A program made the translations under genes and the position numbers. This document shows, in pieces, positions 34,327-44,225 of a stretch of 64,000 nucleotides of DNA (position 1 is the first letter of the stretch; the number at the start of each line of letters is the position of its first letter). This DNA comes from Trebonia sp963767685 (lineage in GTDB: Bacteria > Actinomycetota > Actinomycetes > Streptosporangiales > Streptosporangiaceae): assembly GCA_963767685.1 (NCBI GenBank), contig CAVYEZ010000015.1, forward strand, positions 62,001 to 126,000, read 5' to 3'. The notes under the pieces are model-generated. The model made no database searches, was not told where the DNA came from, and worked only from the letters and a program-made list of their open reading frames with translations.

Positions 34327-35873
34327 ATGTCAGCCATGAACCTCCTGGCCGCGAGGCCGGCGAAGTCAACCAAGTCCGCTAAGTCCAGCAAGAACGTGAC
34401 CCCGGCGGCCGCGCCGCGCGCCGCCCGCCCCGCCGTCATGACCGCGGTCGTCTGCCTGGCCCTGGCGGCGGTGGTCGCCGCGGTGTCCTCGCTGAACGTG
34501 GCGCTGCCGGGCGTCGCCCGGGCCACCCACGCCTCCCAGACCCAGCTGGCCTGGGTCATCGACGCCTACTCGCTGGTGTTCGCCTCGCTGCTGCTGCCCG
34601 CCGGCGCGATCGGCGACCGTTACGGCCGCCGCCGGACGCTGATCGCCGGCCTGGCGATCTTCGGCGCCGGGTCGGCCGTGGCGATGACCGCGCATTCGGC
34701 GGCCGAACTGATCGGCCTGCGGGCCGTCCTCGGCCTCGGGGCGGCGCTGGTCATGCCCGCCACCCTGTCCACGATCACCGGCACCTTCCCGGGCGCGCAG
34801 CGCACCCGGGCGGTCAGCGTATGGGCCGCGGTGGCCGGCGGTGCCGCCGTCCTCGGCCTCCTCACCTCGGGCCTCCTGTTGCAGGTGTGGTCGTGGCCGT
34901 CGGTGTTCGGCCTGAACGTCGTCCTGGCCGGCGCGGCCATCGCGGCACCATCCGGTTCGTGCCCGAGTCGGCCGACCCGCAGACCCCGCGCGTCGACGTC
35001 ATCGGCGCGATCCTGTCCGTGCTCGGCATCGTCGCCCTGGTGTACTCCATCATCGAGGCGCCCGACCAGGGATGGGGGTCGGCGCGCACGCTCGCGGGCC
35101 TGGCCGCGGGCGCGGTGATCCTCGCCGGCTTCATCGCGTGGGAGTGGCGCCGCCGGGCCCCGCTGCTCGACCCCCGGGTCTTCGCCCGCCGCGGCCTGGC
35201 CGCCGGCAGCCTGTCAATCTTCGTCCAGTTCTTCGCCCTCTTCGGGTTCATCTTCATCGTCTTGCAGTACCTGCAGCTCATCCGGGGCGACTCCGGGCTG
35301 GTCTCCGCCGTCAGCATGCTGCCCATGGCCGCGACCATGATGCCCGCCGCCCGGCTGGCCCCCGCCCTCGTGGCCCGGCTCGGCGCCACGAAGGTCTGCG
35401 CCACCGGGCTGGCCCTCATCGCCGCCGCCATGGCCGTGCTGTCGCAGCTGACCCCGACGAGCGGCTACTGGCTGCTGGCCGTCGGCCTGGTCGTCCTCGG
35501 CGCCGGCATGGGCCTGGCCACTACCCCGGCCACCAGCGGCATCACCGCGGCCTTGCCACCCGCGCAGCAAGGGGTCGGGTCGGCGCTCAACGACCTGTCG
35601 CGGGAGACCGGCGGCGCGGTCGGCATCGCGGTGCTCGCCAGCGTCCTGACGGCCACCTACCAGAGCCACCTCAGCCTGGCCCACGTGCCCACCGCGCAGG
35701 CCGCCGCGGCCCGGTCCTCGGTCGCGGTCGCCACTCACCTGGGCGGCACCGTGGCCGTCCAGGCCCAGACGGCCTTCGCCGACGGAATGCAGCTCGCCCT
35801 GCTCATCGCCGCGGGGCTCGCCGCCGTGGCCGCCGTCACCGTCGCCCTGCTCATGCGGCCGGAGCGGCACTGA
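34327..35873 (+). pseudogene. MFS drug-efflux transporter (DHA2 type), one-base frameshift
   Basis: About 515 residues if the frame is repaired. First part: VVAAVSSLNVALPGVARATHA and GAIGDRYGRRRTLIAGLAI, with the antiporter helix 5 region. At 34943-34949 GCG(G)GCACC has lost one G; the other frame goes on TIRFVPESADPQTPRVDVIG and covers helices 7-14, ending at 35873. Both sides are well preserved. Lys/Ser-rich N-terminal tail. The product would be truncated at about 210 residues as written. Divergent from its likely TetR repressor. Confidence 0.8.
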
Positions 35874-35897
35874 CGTTCCGGCCTTGCCTTCGAGATA

Positions 35898-35937
35898 GCG
35901 GATCGCTGCTCACGCCACCGGGTGAGCGGCGATCCGC
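35898..35937. terminator. bidirectional terminator hairpin between MFS and PaaX genes
   Basis: Arms GCGGATCGCTGCTCAC (35898-35913) and GTGAGCGGCGATCCGC (35922-35937) pair over 16 positions with one G-U wobble and an 8-nt loop. It lies between two convergent stop codons (35873 and 35984), so it can end both transcripts. Confidence 0.8.
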
Positions 35938-35983
35938 CATCCCGACAAGCCAAAAGAAGAATTAGCCGAACGGCTGGTGGGTG

Positions 35984-36848
35984 TCACTCCACGCCAGGCC
36001 AGTACCCGGCGGCGTGGGCGAGCGCCCGGCCCTCGAGGATCGTGACCAGCTTCTCGAACAGCGCCCCGGCCGCGGGGGCGCTCCAGTCGGCGGCGAGCAC
36101 CTCCCGGGGCAGCCCCGGATCGCGGAAGGGCAGCTTGCGCCAGTGATCGACCACCCCGAGGTAGGTCACGAACGCCTGCTGCGGGCCGATCGCCGCCTGC
36201 GCCTCCAGCGCGGCCGCCAGCTCGGCGTAACGGTCGATGAAGTCACGGTAGGCACCGGTCGATCCCGGCCAGGTCCCAGCTGGAGTACAGCAGCGTGGTG
36301 AGGTCCTGCCCGCCGACGTAGTCACCGACGAAGATCGCGGCGTACTTGTCGAGGCCAAGCTCGGCGATCGCCTGCTCCGCCGCCGGGCGCATCCGCGCGG
36401 GCGCGATCCACATCGCGGTCCCGACGTTCCCGAATCCGAGGTGGGTCAGGTGCCCGCGCAGCTGGTGCCGCTTGGCCCGCGCCGACTCGGGCACGGAGAA
36501 GTTGACCACGCACCAGCCGTCGGCCAGGTCGGCGGGCTGCCGGGCGTGCCAGATGAGCTCATCGCCGGCGGCGAGCGTGGCCGCGGCCAGCGGCGTGAGC
36601 GCGTAGCCGCGCGCGCCGCCGCGGCTCTCGGCGGCGAGCCAGCCGCGCTGCTTGAGCCGGAACACGGCGGTGCGCACGCTCGGCGCGTCGAGCCCCAGCT
36701 GGGTCATCAGGTCGACAGTTCCGCCGATGGGCATCCAGTCGCCCATCCGGCGGACGACAGAGCCGAGGAAGCTGACCACCACGGTGCGGGACCTGTGCGA
36801 GCGGGCCGCGGACGGTCTCCTCCTCAGGCTTGTGCTCATCCCCTTCAT
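35984..36848 (-). pseudogene. PaaX-family transcriptional regulator, one-base frameshift
   Basis: N-terminal winged helix: RTVVVSFLGSVVRRMGDWMPIGG, then LDAPSVRTAVFRLKQRGWLAAES. Middle domain: DGWCVVNFSVPESARAKRHQLRGHLTHLGFGNVGTAMW. At 36258-36262 an extra C moves the frame; the C-terminus (AYRDFIDRYAELAAALEAQ and on) continues in the next frame to 35984. PaaX proteins sense aryl-CoA thioesters and repress their catabolic operon, here the operon it is last in. Starts inside the end of the upstream gene. Confidence 0.82.
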
Positions 36849-36871
36849 TGTGCCGGATAGTCGTCAGGCCG

Positions 36872-39356
36872 TCACCGGTTCCGGCGCCGGCGTCCACCGC
36901 AGGTGCACCGGCGCCGGCCGGGGCCGACCGCAGCAGCGACAGCCGCGGCGGGATCTTGTCGGTTCGCGCCGACGGCGGCTTGCGCGCGCCCGCCTGCCAC
37001 TGCACGGGCCAACGGGCGCCGACGCCGGCGTAACCCTGCTCGGCGGCCGCGTGCAGCGTCCACTGCGGGTCGTACAGGTGGCTGCGACCGAGGGCGCACA
37101 GGTCGGCCCGGCCGGCCAGCAGGATCGAGTTCACGTCGTCATAGCTGGAGATCGCCCCGACCGCGATCACCGCGACGCCGGCCGGCCCGGCGACCTGGTG
37201 CCTGATCCGGTCGGCGAACGGCGTCTGGTAGGACCGGCCGAACGCCGGCCGCTCGTCCTTGCTGACCTGGCCGGAGGACACGTCGATGGCCGCCGCGCCG
37301 TGCGCGATGAAGGCCCGCGCGATCTCCACCGCGTCGTCGGCCGTGATGCCGCCGGGCACCCAGTCGGCGGCCGAGATCCGCACCGTCACCGGGACGGCGT
37401 CGCCGCCGGTCCCCGTGGAGACAGCGGTGCGAACGGCGTCGCGGACCGCGTCGAAGACCTCGAGCGGGAACCGCAGCCGGTTCTCCAGCGGCCCGCCGTA
37501 GGCGTCGGTGCGCGTGTTCGAGACCGGCGACAGGAAGGAGCTGAGCAGGTAACCGTGGGCGGCGTGCACCTCGATCGAGGTCGAAGCCGGCCTGCACGCC
37601 GCGGCGGGCGGCGGCGGCGAAGTCGGCGATGACCTTGTCCATGTCCGCCCTGGTCGCCTCCCTCGGCAAGTGGCAGCCGTCACCGTAGGGCACCGCCGAC
37701 GGGCCGATGACCTCCCAGTTGCCGTCCGGCAGGGGCTCGTCCAGGCCCTCCCACATCAGTCTGGTCGAGCCCTTGCGGCCGGAGTGGCCAAGCTGCAGGC
37801 CGATCTTCGCGGTAGACCGCCGGTGGACGAAGCGGGTGATCGCCGCCCACTGGTCGCGCTGCCCGTCGGTCCACAGCCCGGGGCAGCCGGGGGTGATCCG
37901 GCCCTCCGGCGACACGCAGGTCATCTCCGTCATCACCAGGCCCGCGCCGCCCAGGGCCTTGGACCCCAGGTGGACGAGGTGGAACTCGCCCGGCACGCCC
38001 TCGTCGGCGCTGTACATGTCCATCGAGGAGACGATGACCCGGTTCTTCAGCTTGAGCGGGCCGATCCGGGCCGGGGTGAACATCGCCGGGACGCTCGGGG
38101 GCGCGCCTGATTCGATGGCGGTTTTTGCCATCGGGCGCGCGGCCGGGGGGTACGGGGGGTCGTCCCCCCGGGAGATAACCGCGCGCCGCGCGAACTCGCT
38201 CTCGATCCGGGCCGCGAATTCCTCGTCCCGTTCCCTCAGGTTCGCGAAGGTGATCCGCCGGGACCGGGTCAGCAGGTTGAAGGCGAACTGCGCCGGGTCC
38301 TGCCCGGCGTACATGCCGATGTTCTCGAACCACTCAAGCGAGGCCTGCGCCGCGCGCTGGGTGGACTCCACGACCGGCTTGCGCTCGGCCTGGTAGGCGT
38401 CGAGCGCGGCCGGCGACCGACGGGTGCTCGTGCAGGCAGGCCGCCAGCGCGAGCGCGTCCTCCATGGCGAGCTTGGTGCCGGAGCCGATGGAGAAGTGCG
38501 CGGTGTGCGCAGCGTCGCCGAGCAGCACCACGTTGCCGTCGTGCCAGCGCGCGTTGCGGACGGTGCGGAAGTTGAGCCACTTGGAGTTGTTGGTCAGCAC
38601 CTGGTGGCCGCGCAGCTCGTCGGCGAAGATCTCCCGGATCCGCCCGACCGCGTACTCGTCGCTGGCCCCGGGCGGGAACTCCGCCTGCTCCGTCTTGTCG
38701 AACCCGGCGGCGCGCCACACCCGCTCGTGCATTTCCACGATGAACGTCGAGCCCGTGGCGGAGTACGGGTAGCCGTGGATCTGCATGGTGCCCCACGGCG
38801 TCTGCTTGACGAAGAACTGGAATGCCTCGAAGACCAGGTCGGTGCCGAGCCAGATGTACTTGTTCGCCCGCTGGTCGATGTCCGGGCCGAACGCGGCGGG
38901 GTGTCCCGCGCGGATCGCGGAGTTGACGCCGTCGGCGGCGGCCACGAGGTCGTGCTCGTCCCGCAGCCGCGCCACGTCGGGCGCCGCCGTGCGGTAGCGG
39001 ACGTCCACGCCAAGCTCAGCCGTGCGCTCCTGCAGGATCCGCAGCAGGTCCTGGCGGCCCATCGCCGCGAATCCCTGCCCGCCGACCGTGAACTGGTGCG
39101 CGCTCCCGGAGGAATCGGTCAAGCTGATGTCGATGTCGGTCCACCGGGCGAAGCGCTCTTCCATCCGGTCATGCACGACCGGGTCGGCGCCCTCGATGCC
39201 GCCCAGGGTCTCATCGGAGAACACGACGCCGAACCCGAAGGTGTCGTCCGGGGCGTTCCGCTCCCACACCGTCACCTCGTGCCGCGGGTCGAGCCCCTTC
39301 ATCAGCGCGGCGAAGTACAGGCCGCCCGGGCCGCCGCCGGCGATCGCGATCTTCAT
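36872..39356 (-). pseudogene. aryl-CoA monooxygenase fused to an OYE-type reductase (2-aminobenzoyl-CoA / salicylyl-CoA hydroxylase type), two frameshifts
   Basis: About 800 residues when repaired. N-terminal FAD monooxygenase: MKIAIAGGGPGGLYFAALMK, the GGIEGADP stretch and NVVLLGDAAHTAHFSIGSG. C-terminal old-yellow-enzyme domain: MFTPARIGPLKLKNRVIVSS, LQLGHSGRKG, EVHAAHGYLLSSFLSP, SPVSNTRTDAYGG. Extra bases near 38420 (GTCGCCGGCC) and 37579 (CTCGATCG) break it into three frames. The fusion is typical of 2-aminobenzoyl-CoA monooxygenase/reductase and salicylyl-CoA 5-hydroxylase. The true stop is unsure: the last frame stays open to 36559; a TGA in another frame at 36872 is the likely end. Confidence 0.8.
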
Positions 39357-41027
39357 GCCCCCGCCCCCGTGGCGCCCGTGTTCGACATCGCCGACTCAGC
39401 CGCTACGGCCTCGCGCAGCTTGAAGTGCTGCACCTTGCCGCTCGGGTTGCGCGGCAGCGACGCCGTGAAGCGGACGTCGCGCGGGTACTTGTACGGCGCC
39501 AGCTGGCCCTTGACGTAGTCCTGGATCTCCCTGGCCTTGGCGGTATCGCCGGCCACGCCGTCGCGGAGCACCACGAACGCGCAGACGATGGAGCCCCGCT
39601 CCGGGTCCGGCACCCCGATGACCGCGGACTCCACGACGTCCGGGTGGCTGTCGATGGCCGACTCGACCTCGGGGGCGCCGATGTTGTACCCGGAGGAGAC
39701 GATCATGTTGTCCGTGCGTGCCCTGGTACCAGAAGTAGCCGTCGTCGTCCCGCACGAACGTGTCCCCGGTGACGTTCCAGCCGTTGACGACGTACTTGGA
39801 CTGCCGCTCGTCGTCGAGGTAGCGGCAGCCGACCGGGCCGATCACCGCCAGCCGCCCCGCGACGCCGGGCGCGGCCTCCTTGCCCTCGGCGTCGAGGATG
39901 GCGGCCCGGAAGCCGGGGACCGGCTTGCCGGTGGCCCCCGGCCTGATGTCGTCGTCGGCCGCGCTGATGAAGATGTGCAGCATCTCGGTCGCGCCGATGC
40001 CGTCGATGACCCGCAGCCCGATGTCGTCCCGCAGCCGCTGCCAGGTCTCGCGCGGTATGTGCTCGCCCGCGCTGACCGCGGTGCGCAGCCCGGACAGCCG
40101 GCCGGCCTTGCCGTCCCGCATGATCTGCCGGTAGGCCGTGGGCGCGGTGGCGAGCACGGTGACCCGGTGCTCGGCGACCAGGTCCGCCAGCCGGGCCGGC
40201 GTCGCCGTCTCGGTGAGGAAGGCGCACGCTCCCGCGCGGAGCGTGAACACGACCAGCATCCCGAGGCCGAACGTGAAGGCGAGCGGCGCCGTGCAGGCGA
40301 CCAGGTCATCCGGCCGCAGCCGCAGGGTCAGCTTGCCGAAGGTGTTGTCGATGGACAGCAGGTCGCGGTGGAAGTGAGTGGTGATCTTCGGGACGCCGGT
40401 GCTGCCCGACGTGGGCCCGAAGAGCGCCACGTCGTCGGCCGCGGTGTCGGCCGCGGCGAAGTCGGCCGGCTTGCCGAGGATCAGCCGGGTCAGGTCGCCC
40501 GCGCCGTCACCGCCGTAGGCGACGACCCGCAAGCCGGGAAGCGTGCTGGCGGCGACCGCGAGCACGTCGTCGGTGAACCGGTGATCGACTAGCGCGATCG
40601 ACGGCCTGGTCTTGGCGACGATCGGCGCGAGCTCGCGGGCCCGCAGCGCGGCCATCGTGGTGACGACGATGCCGCCTGCCTTGATGACGCCGAGCCAGGC
40701 GGCGACCGTCCACGGGTTGTTCGGCGCGCGCAGCAGCACGCGGTTGCCGGTGACCAGGCCGAGGTCCTCGGTCAGCACCCGCGCGATCTGGTTGGCCCGC
40801 GCGCGCAGCTCGCCGTAGCTCCACACCGCGCCGTCCGGGGTCTTGAGCGCGGGCCGGTCCGGGCCGTAGACCGCGGTCGGCCCGTCGATGATCTCGGCGG
40901 CCGCGTTCAGCCGCTCGGGGTACTTCAGCAGGTCGGTGGTGAACTCCAGGGCCGGCCAGCTGGCCGCGGGCGGAAGGTTGTCGCGGGCGAAGGTGTCGGC
41001 GTAGCCGGTGCGGGCCAGGGGCATCAT
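39353..41027 (-). pseudogene. aryl-CoA ligase (benzoate / 2-aminobenzoate-CoA ligase type), one frameshift
   Basis: About 555 residues when repaired. AMP-binding motif VALFGPTSGSTGVPK, gating ATEMLH motif, GWNVTGDTF, then an extra A near 39718 shifts the frame inside YQGRTDNMIVSSGYNI, the A8/hinge region, and the C-terminal domain ends with NPSGKVQHFKLRE and its lysine. It should activate an aryl acid to its CoA thioester for the downstream monooxygenase. ATG-ATG start overlaps the TesB stop; its own stop overlaps the next start (ATGA). Confidence 0.85.
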
Positions 41028-41936
41028 GGATGTCCTCCAGACGTGACGCGGATCATCCCTTCCTGGACGACGGTGGCCAGGTGGGTACCGTCGGCGCCGA
41101 AGAAGCGGCCGGTGGCCAGCCCCCGCCCGCCGCCGGCGGCGGCCGCCTGCTGCGCGTACAGCAGCCAGCCGTCGACCGGGCCGGGCCGGTGGAACCACAT
41201 GGCGTGGTCGAGGCTGGCGGTGCCCAGCCCCGCATCCGCCCACGGCAGGCCGAGGACGCGGAGCACCGGCTCGAGGATCGTGTAGTCGCAGACGTAGGCG
41301 AGCGCCGCCGCGTCGCGCTGCGCGCTGGTCAGCCCGTCGACCGGGCGCAGCGCGTCGAACGGCCGGATCCAGACCGCCTGCTGCGGCCGCCTGGCCCCGT
41401 CCACCGTCAGGTACACCGGCCCGGGGACGTGGCGCATGTCGAAGCCGCGGCCGCCCGACCAGTACGCCTTCGACTCGGCCGTCATCGTGCCGCCGGCCCG
41501 GTCCGCCAGGTACTCCGCCGCGCTTGGCAGCGTCTCCGGCGCGGGGAGGCCGGCCGGGAACTCCGCCGCGTACTCGCCGCCCGGCTCGCCGGCCGCGAAG
41601 CTGGCGAGGCAGGCGTAGACGGCCTTGCCGCGCTGGAACGCGCGCACCTGCCGGGTGCTGTACCCGCGCCCGTCGCGCAGCGTCTCGACCTCGTACCGCA
41701 CCTCGGCGCCGATGTCGGCCGGGCGCATGAAGTACGAGTGCATCGAGTTCAGCGCCTTGCCGTCCGTCGACGGTTCGCTGCGCGGCCACCGCCGCTTGCG
41801 CGACGAGGTCGCCGCCGTACGCCTTCGGCCAGGGGCAGGGCTGGGTCACGCCGGTGAAGGCGGCGTCGAACTGCTGGGGCTCGGCCGGCTTGAGCGTGAC
41901 CGCGTCGGTGAAGATCGCTGAGTCAAAGGACGTCAT
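41024..41936 (-). pseudogene. acyl-CoA thioesterase II (TesB) family, one frameshift
   Basis: Double hot-dog protein, about 300 residues when repaired. N-terminal half: MTSFDSAIFTDAVTLKP, TQPCPWPKAYGGDLVAQA. One extra base near 41755-41764 (GTCGACGGACGGC) moves to the frame with MHSYFMRPADIG, then the second half with DYTILEPVLRVLGLPW and SLDHAMWFHRPGPVDGWLLY. It hydrolyses acyl- or aryl-CoA and may release CoA from stuck intermediates. Overlaps both neighbours by 4 bp. Confidence 0.82.
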
Positions 41937-42419
41937 GGCCGCTCCCGCCAGCCGGGCAGCTCGCCGTCGTCCACCTGCGGCAGGTTGACCACGATGTTCT
42001 CCGGAGTGCGGGCGGTCATCCAGGTAAGCGGCCGATTGCGGTCGAGGTTGCACTCGACGTGCGGCAGGAACGGCGGGACGAACACCCAGTCGCCTTCCGC
42101 CATGTCGAGGTAGTCGGCGAACTTCGCGCCGAAGTAGATCCGCGCGCGCCCGGATAGCACGAAGCCGCCGGTCTCGGCCTCGCCGTGGTGGTGCGGCACC
42201 GAACGGTAGCCCGCGTCGTTGCGCACCTGGCCGAACCAGATCCGGGTGGCCGGGGTGTGCTGGGCGCTGACGCCGGAGACGCGGGTCGCGCCGTCGGACT
42301 GGGCGGTGCCGCCCGGCTCGTGCCCCGCCCGGGTGACCACGGGGACGACCAGCGCCGTCGGCGCCGGCGTACCGCGAGTTATCACCTTCGAGCACGTACT
42401 TGCTGAGGTCAGGTTCCAC
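41933..42419 (-). CDS. cupin-domain protein, first gene of the aryl-CoA operon (likely frameshifted near its start)
   Basis: The domain (residues about 60-140) has the metal motif SVPHHHGEAETGGFVLSGRARIYFG and the second motif GDWVFVPPFLPHVECN, so an iron or zinc site (HHH, E, H) is intact. A GTG at 42419 with GGGAG 6 bp upstream opens VEPDLSKYVLEGD; one extra A near 42380 then moves to the cupin frame, RGTPAPTALVVPVV. If unshifted, a GTG at 42385 would start it without a ribosome site. Possible ring-cleaving or storage role; too short for gentisate dioxygenase. Confidence 0.75.
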
Positions 42420-42454
42420 GCGCGGCTCCCGTCGTTCGCTGCAGATATTTCATT

Positions 42455-42475
42455 ATCTCCACGATCGTTGGAGAT
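42455..42475. promoter_or_regulatory. 21-bp palindrome in the divergent cupin/RidA promoter
   Basis: Arms ATCTCCA (42455-42461) and TGGAGAT (42469-42475) are perfect, with CGATCGT between. It sits in the 112-bp gap that contains both promoters (aryl-CoA operon to the left, ridA to the right). The position suits one repressor acting on both, most simply PaaX. Confidence 0.6.
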
Positions 42476-42531
42476 CTGTCAATGCCTGTTAGGCTGAACG
42501 AGGACCTGCCGAGCCGTCCCGAGGAGCACGG

Positions 42532-42972
42532 ATGACCACCAGCCAGCTGCCCGTCCCCGTCAACCCGCCCACGCTGCCCGCCCCGAGCGGCTACTCGCAC
42601 GGCACGCTGGCAGGCAACACCCTGTACCTCGGCGGCCAGACGGCGCTCGACGCGGAAATGCGGATCGTTCCCGGCGGCATCGTCGCGCAGTTCCGCCAGG
42701 CCTTCGGCAACCTGCTCACGGTGCTCCGGTCGGCGGGCGGCAACCCCGGGGACCTGGTGAGCATCACCATCTACCTGACCGACATCCCGGACTACCAGGC
42801 GCACGGCAAGGAGATCGGCCACGTCTGGCGGGAGCTGGCCGGCCCCGTCTACCCGGCCATGGCGGGCATCGGGACCACCGCCCTGTGGCAGCCAGAGGCG
42901 ATGATCGAGATCCTCGGCGTGGCCGTGATCCCAGAGTCGCGCCTGGTGGTGCCCCGCGTAGTAACCTCGTAA
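42532..42972 (+). CDS. RidA-family protein (enamine/imine deaminase)
   Basis: 146 residues, trimeric RidA/YjgF fold. YSHGTLAGNTLYLGGQTALDAEMRI, SAGGNPGDLVSITIYLTDIPDY, and PAMAGIGTTALWQPEAMIEILGVAVIP. The canonical catalytic arginine before the last acidic residue is not evident (TALWQPEAMIEI), so it may belong to a Rid group without classic imine deaminase activity. GAGGAG site upstream. It is divergent from the aryl-CoA operon and shares its palindrome, so a role in deaminating an amino-cyclohexene intermediate is attractive but inferred. Confidence 0.85.
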   Translation: MTTSQLPVPVNPPTLPAPSGYSHGTLAGNTLYLGGQTALDAEMRIVPGGIVAQFRQAFGNLLTVLRSAGGNPGDLVSITIYLTDIPDYQAHGKEIGHVWRELAGPVYPAMAGIGTTALWQPEAMIEILGVAVIPESRLVVPRVVTS

Positions 42973-42992
42973 ACCCAACGAACGTCACGTAA

Positions 42993-43009
42993 GTGGCATA
43001 TGTGGCATA
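42993..43009. promoter_or_regulatory. tandem GTGGCATA repeat upstream of acdS
   Basis: GTGGCATATGTGGCATA contains GTGGCATA twice, 9 bp apart. It lies 20 bp after the ridA stop and about 115 bp before the ACC deaminase start, where the promoter of that gene should be. ACC deaminase genes are often controlled by Lrp-type proteins, but binding here is speculative. Confidence 0.35.
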
Positions 43010-43124
43010 CCTGCATCCAGCATCCGGAAACGGGCCGCGAGCGCCTCTACGGCATCCGGCGGCCCGCCGAGCGGCCGAAGCGGGTCGTGGTCGGCGGCGG
43101 CCCATGAAGGCGAAGGAGAACCCC

Positions 43125-44135
43125 GTGTCCCTTGACGATTTCGCGCGCTACCCGCTGATGTTCGGGCCTTCGCCCGTGCACCGGCTCGACCGGCTGTCGG
43201 CGCACCTCGGCGGGGCCACCGTGTGGGCCAAGCGGGAAGACTGCAACTCCGGTCTTGCCTACGGCGGGAACAAGGTCCGCAAGCTGGAGTACCTGGTGCC
43301 CGATGCGCTCGCCAGCGGCGCGACGCACCTGGTCTCCATCGGCGGCGTCCAGTCGAACCACACGCGGCAGGTGGCGGCGGTCGCGGCCAAGCTCGGGCTC
43401 AAGGCCCGGCTGGTGCAGGAAAGCTGGGTCGACTGGCCCGATCCGCTCAACGACCGGGTCGGCAACATCATGCTCTCCCGCATCATGGGGGCGCGGGTCG
43501 AGCTCGTCGAGGCGGGCTTCGGCATCGGCGTCAAGTCCAGCTGGGAGCGGGCGCTCGACGAGGTCCGCGCCGAGGGCGGCGTCCCCTACCCGATCCCGGC
43601 CGGCGCGTCCGATCACCCGCTGGGCGGGCTCGGCTTCGCCAACTGGGCCTACGAGGTGCAGCAGCAGGAACGGGAGCTTGGCGTCTTCTTCGACACGATC
43701 ATCGTCTGCAGCGTGACCGGCTCCACCCACGCCGGCATGATCGCCGGCTTCGCCGGCCAGGACCGGCCCCGGCGTGTCCTCGGCATCGACGCGTCGGCCA
43801 AGATCGACGAGACCCGGGCCCAGGTCGCCAAGATTGCACGCAACACGGCGGCGCTCATCGGGCTCGGCCGCGACCTTCGCGACGAGGAGATCACGGTCCT
43901 GGACGGCTGGGCCGGCGACTACTACGGCGTCCCCGTCCAGTCCACCCTCGACGCGATTCGCCTGGTCGGAAGCCTGGAAGGGATGATCGTCGACCCGGTC
44001 TACGAGGGCAAGTCCATGGCCGGCCTCATCGACCTCGTCCGCGGCGGCGAGATCGGCATGAAATCCAACGTCCTCTACGCCCACCTGGGCGGCCAGCCGG
44101 CCCTGAACGCCTACAGCGCCCTGTTCCGCACCTGA
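43125..44135 (+). CDS. acdS: 1-aminocyclopropane-1-carboxylate (ACC) deaminase
   Basis: 336 residues, the usual length. It cleaves the plant ethylene precursor ACC to ammonia and 2-oxobutyrate. PLP lysine in YGGNKVRKLEYL; SIGGVQSNHTRQVAAVAA; the ACC-specific glutamate and leucine in VYEGKSMAGLIDL and YAHLGGQPALN, which separate it from D-cysteine desulfhydrase. GTG at 43125 with AAGGAG 7 bp upstream fits the family start (SLDDFARYPLMFGPSP); an in-frame ATG at 43104 is less likely. Suggests life with plants or rhizosphere. Confidence 0.93.
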   Translation: MSLDDFARYPLMFGPSPVHRLDRLSAHLGGATVWAKREDCNSGLAYGGNKVRKLEYLVPDALASGATHLVSIGGVQSNHTRQVAAVAAKLGLKARLVQESWVDWPDPLNDRVGNIMLSRIMGARVELVEAGFGIGVKSSWERALDEVRAEGGVPYPIPAGASDHPLGGLGFANWAYEVQQQERELGVFFDTIIVCSVTGSTHAGMIAGFAGQDRPRRVLGIDASAKIDETRAQVAKIARNTAALIGLGRDLRDEEITVLDGWAGDYYGVPVQSTLDAIRLVGSLEGMIVDPVYEGKSMAGLIDLVRGGEIGMKSNVLYAHLGGQPALNAYSALFRT

Positions 44136-44225
44136 GCCTCTCCATCCTGCGCCCACCCCCCGCCCTGCTCCGCCTGCACGCCTGCCCGCCCCGTGCTTGC
44201 CTTCACCCCGACGCGCCCGCTCTCC

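Noticed and set aside
39396..42419. 1007-codon minus-strand frame that looks like one giant fusion protein
   Set aside because: It joins pieces of cupin, TesB and ligase genes in wrong frames; frame-by-frame reading shows three separate overlapping genes.
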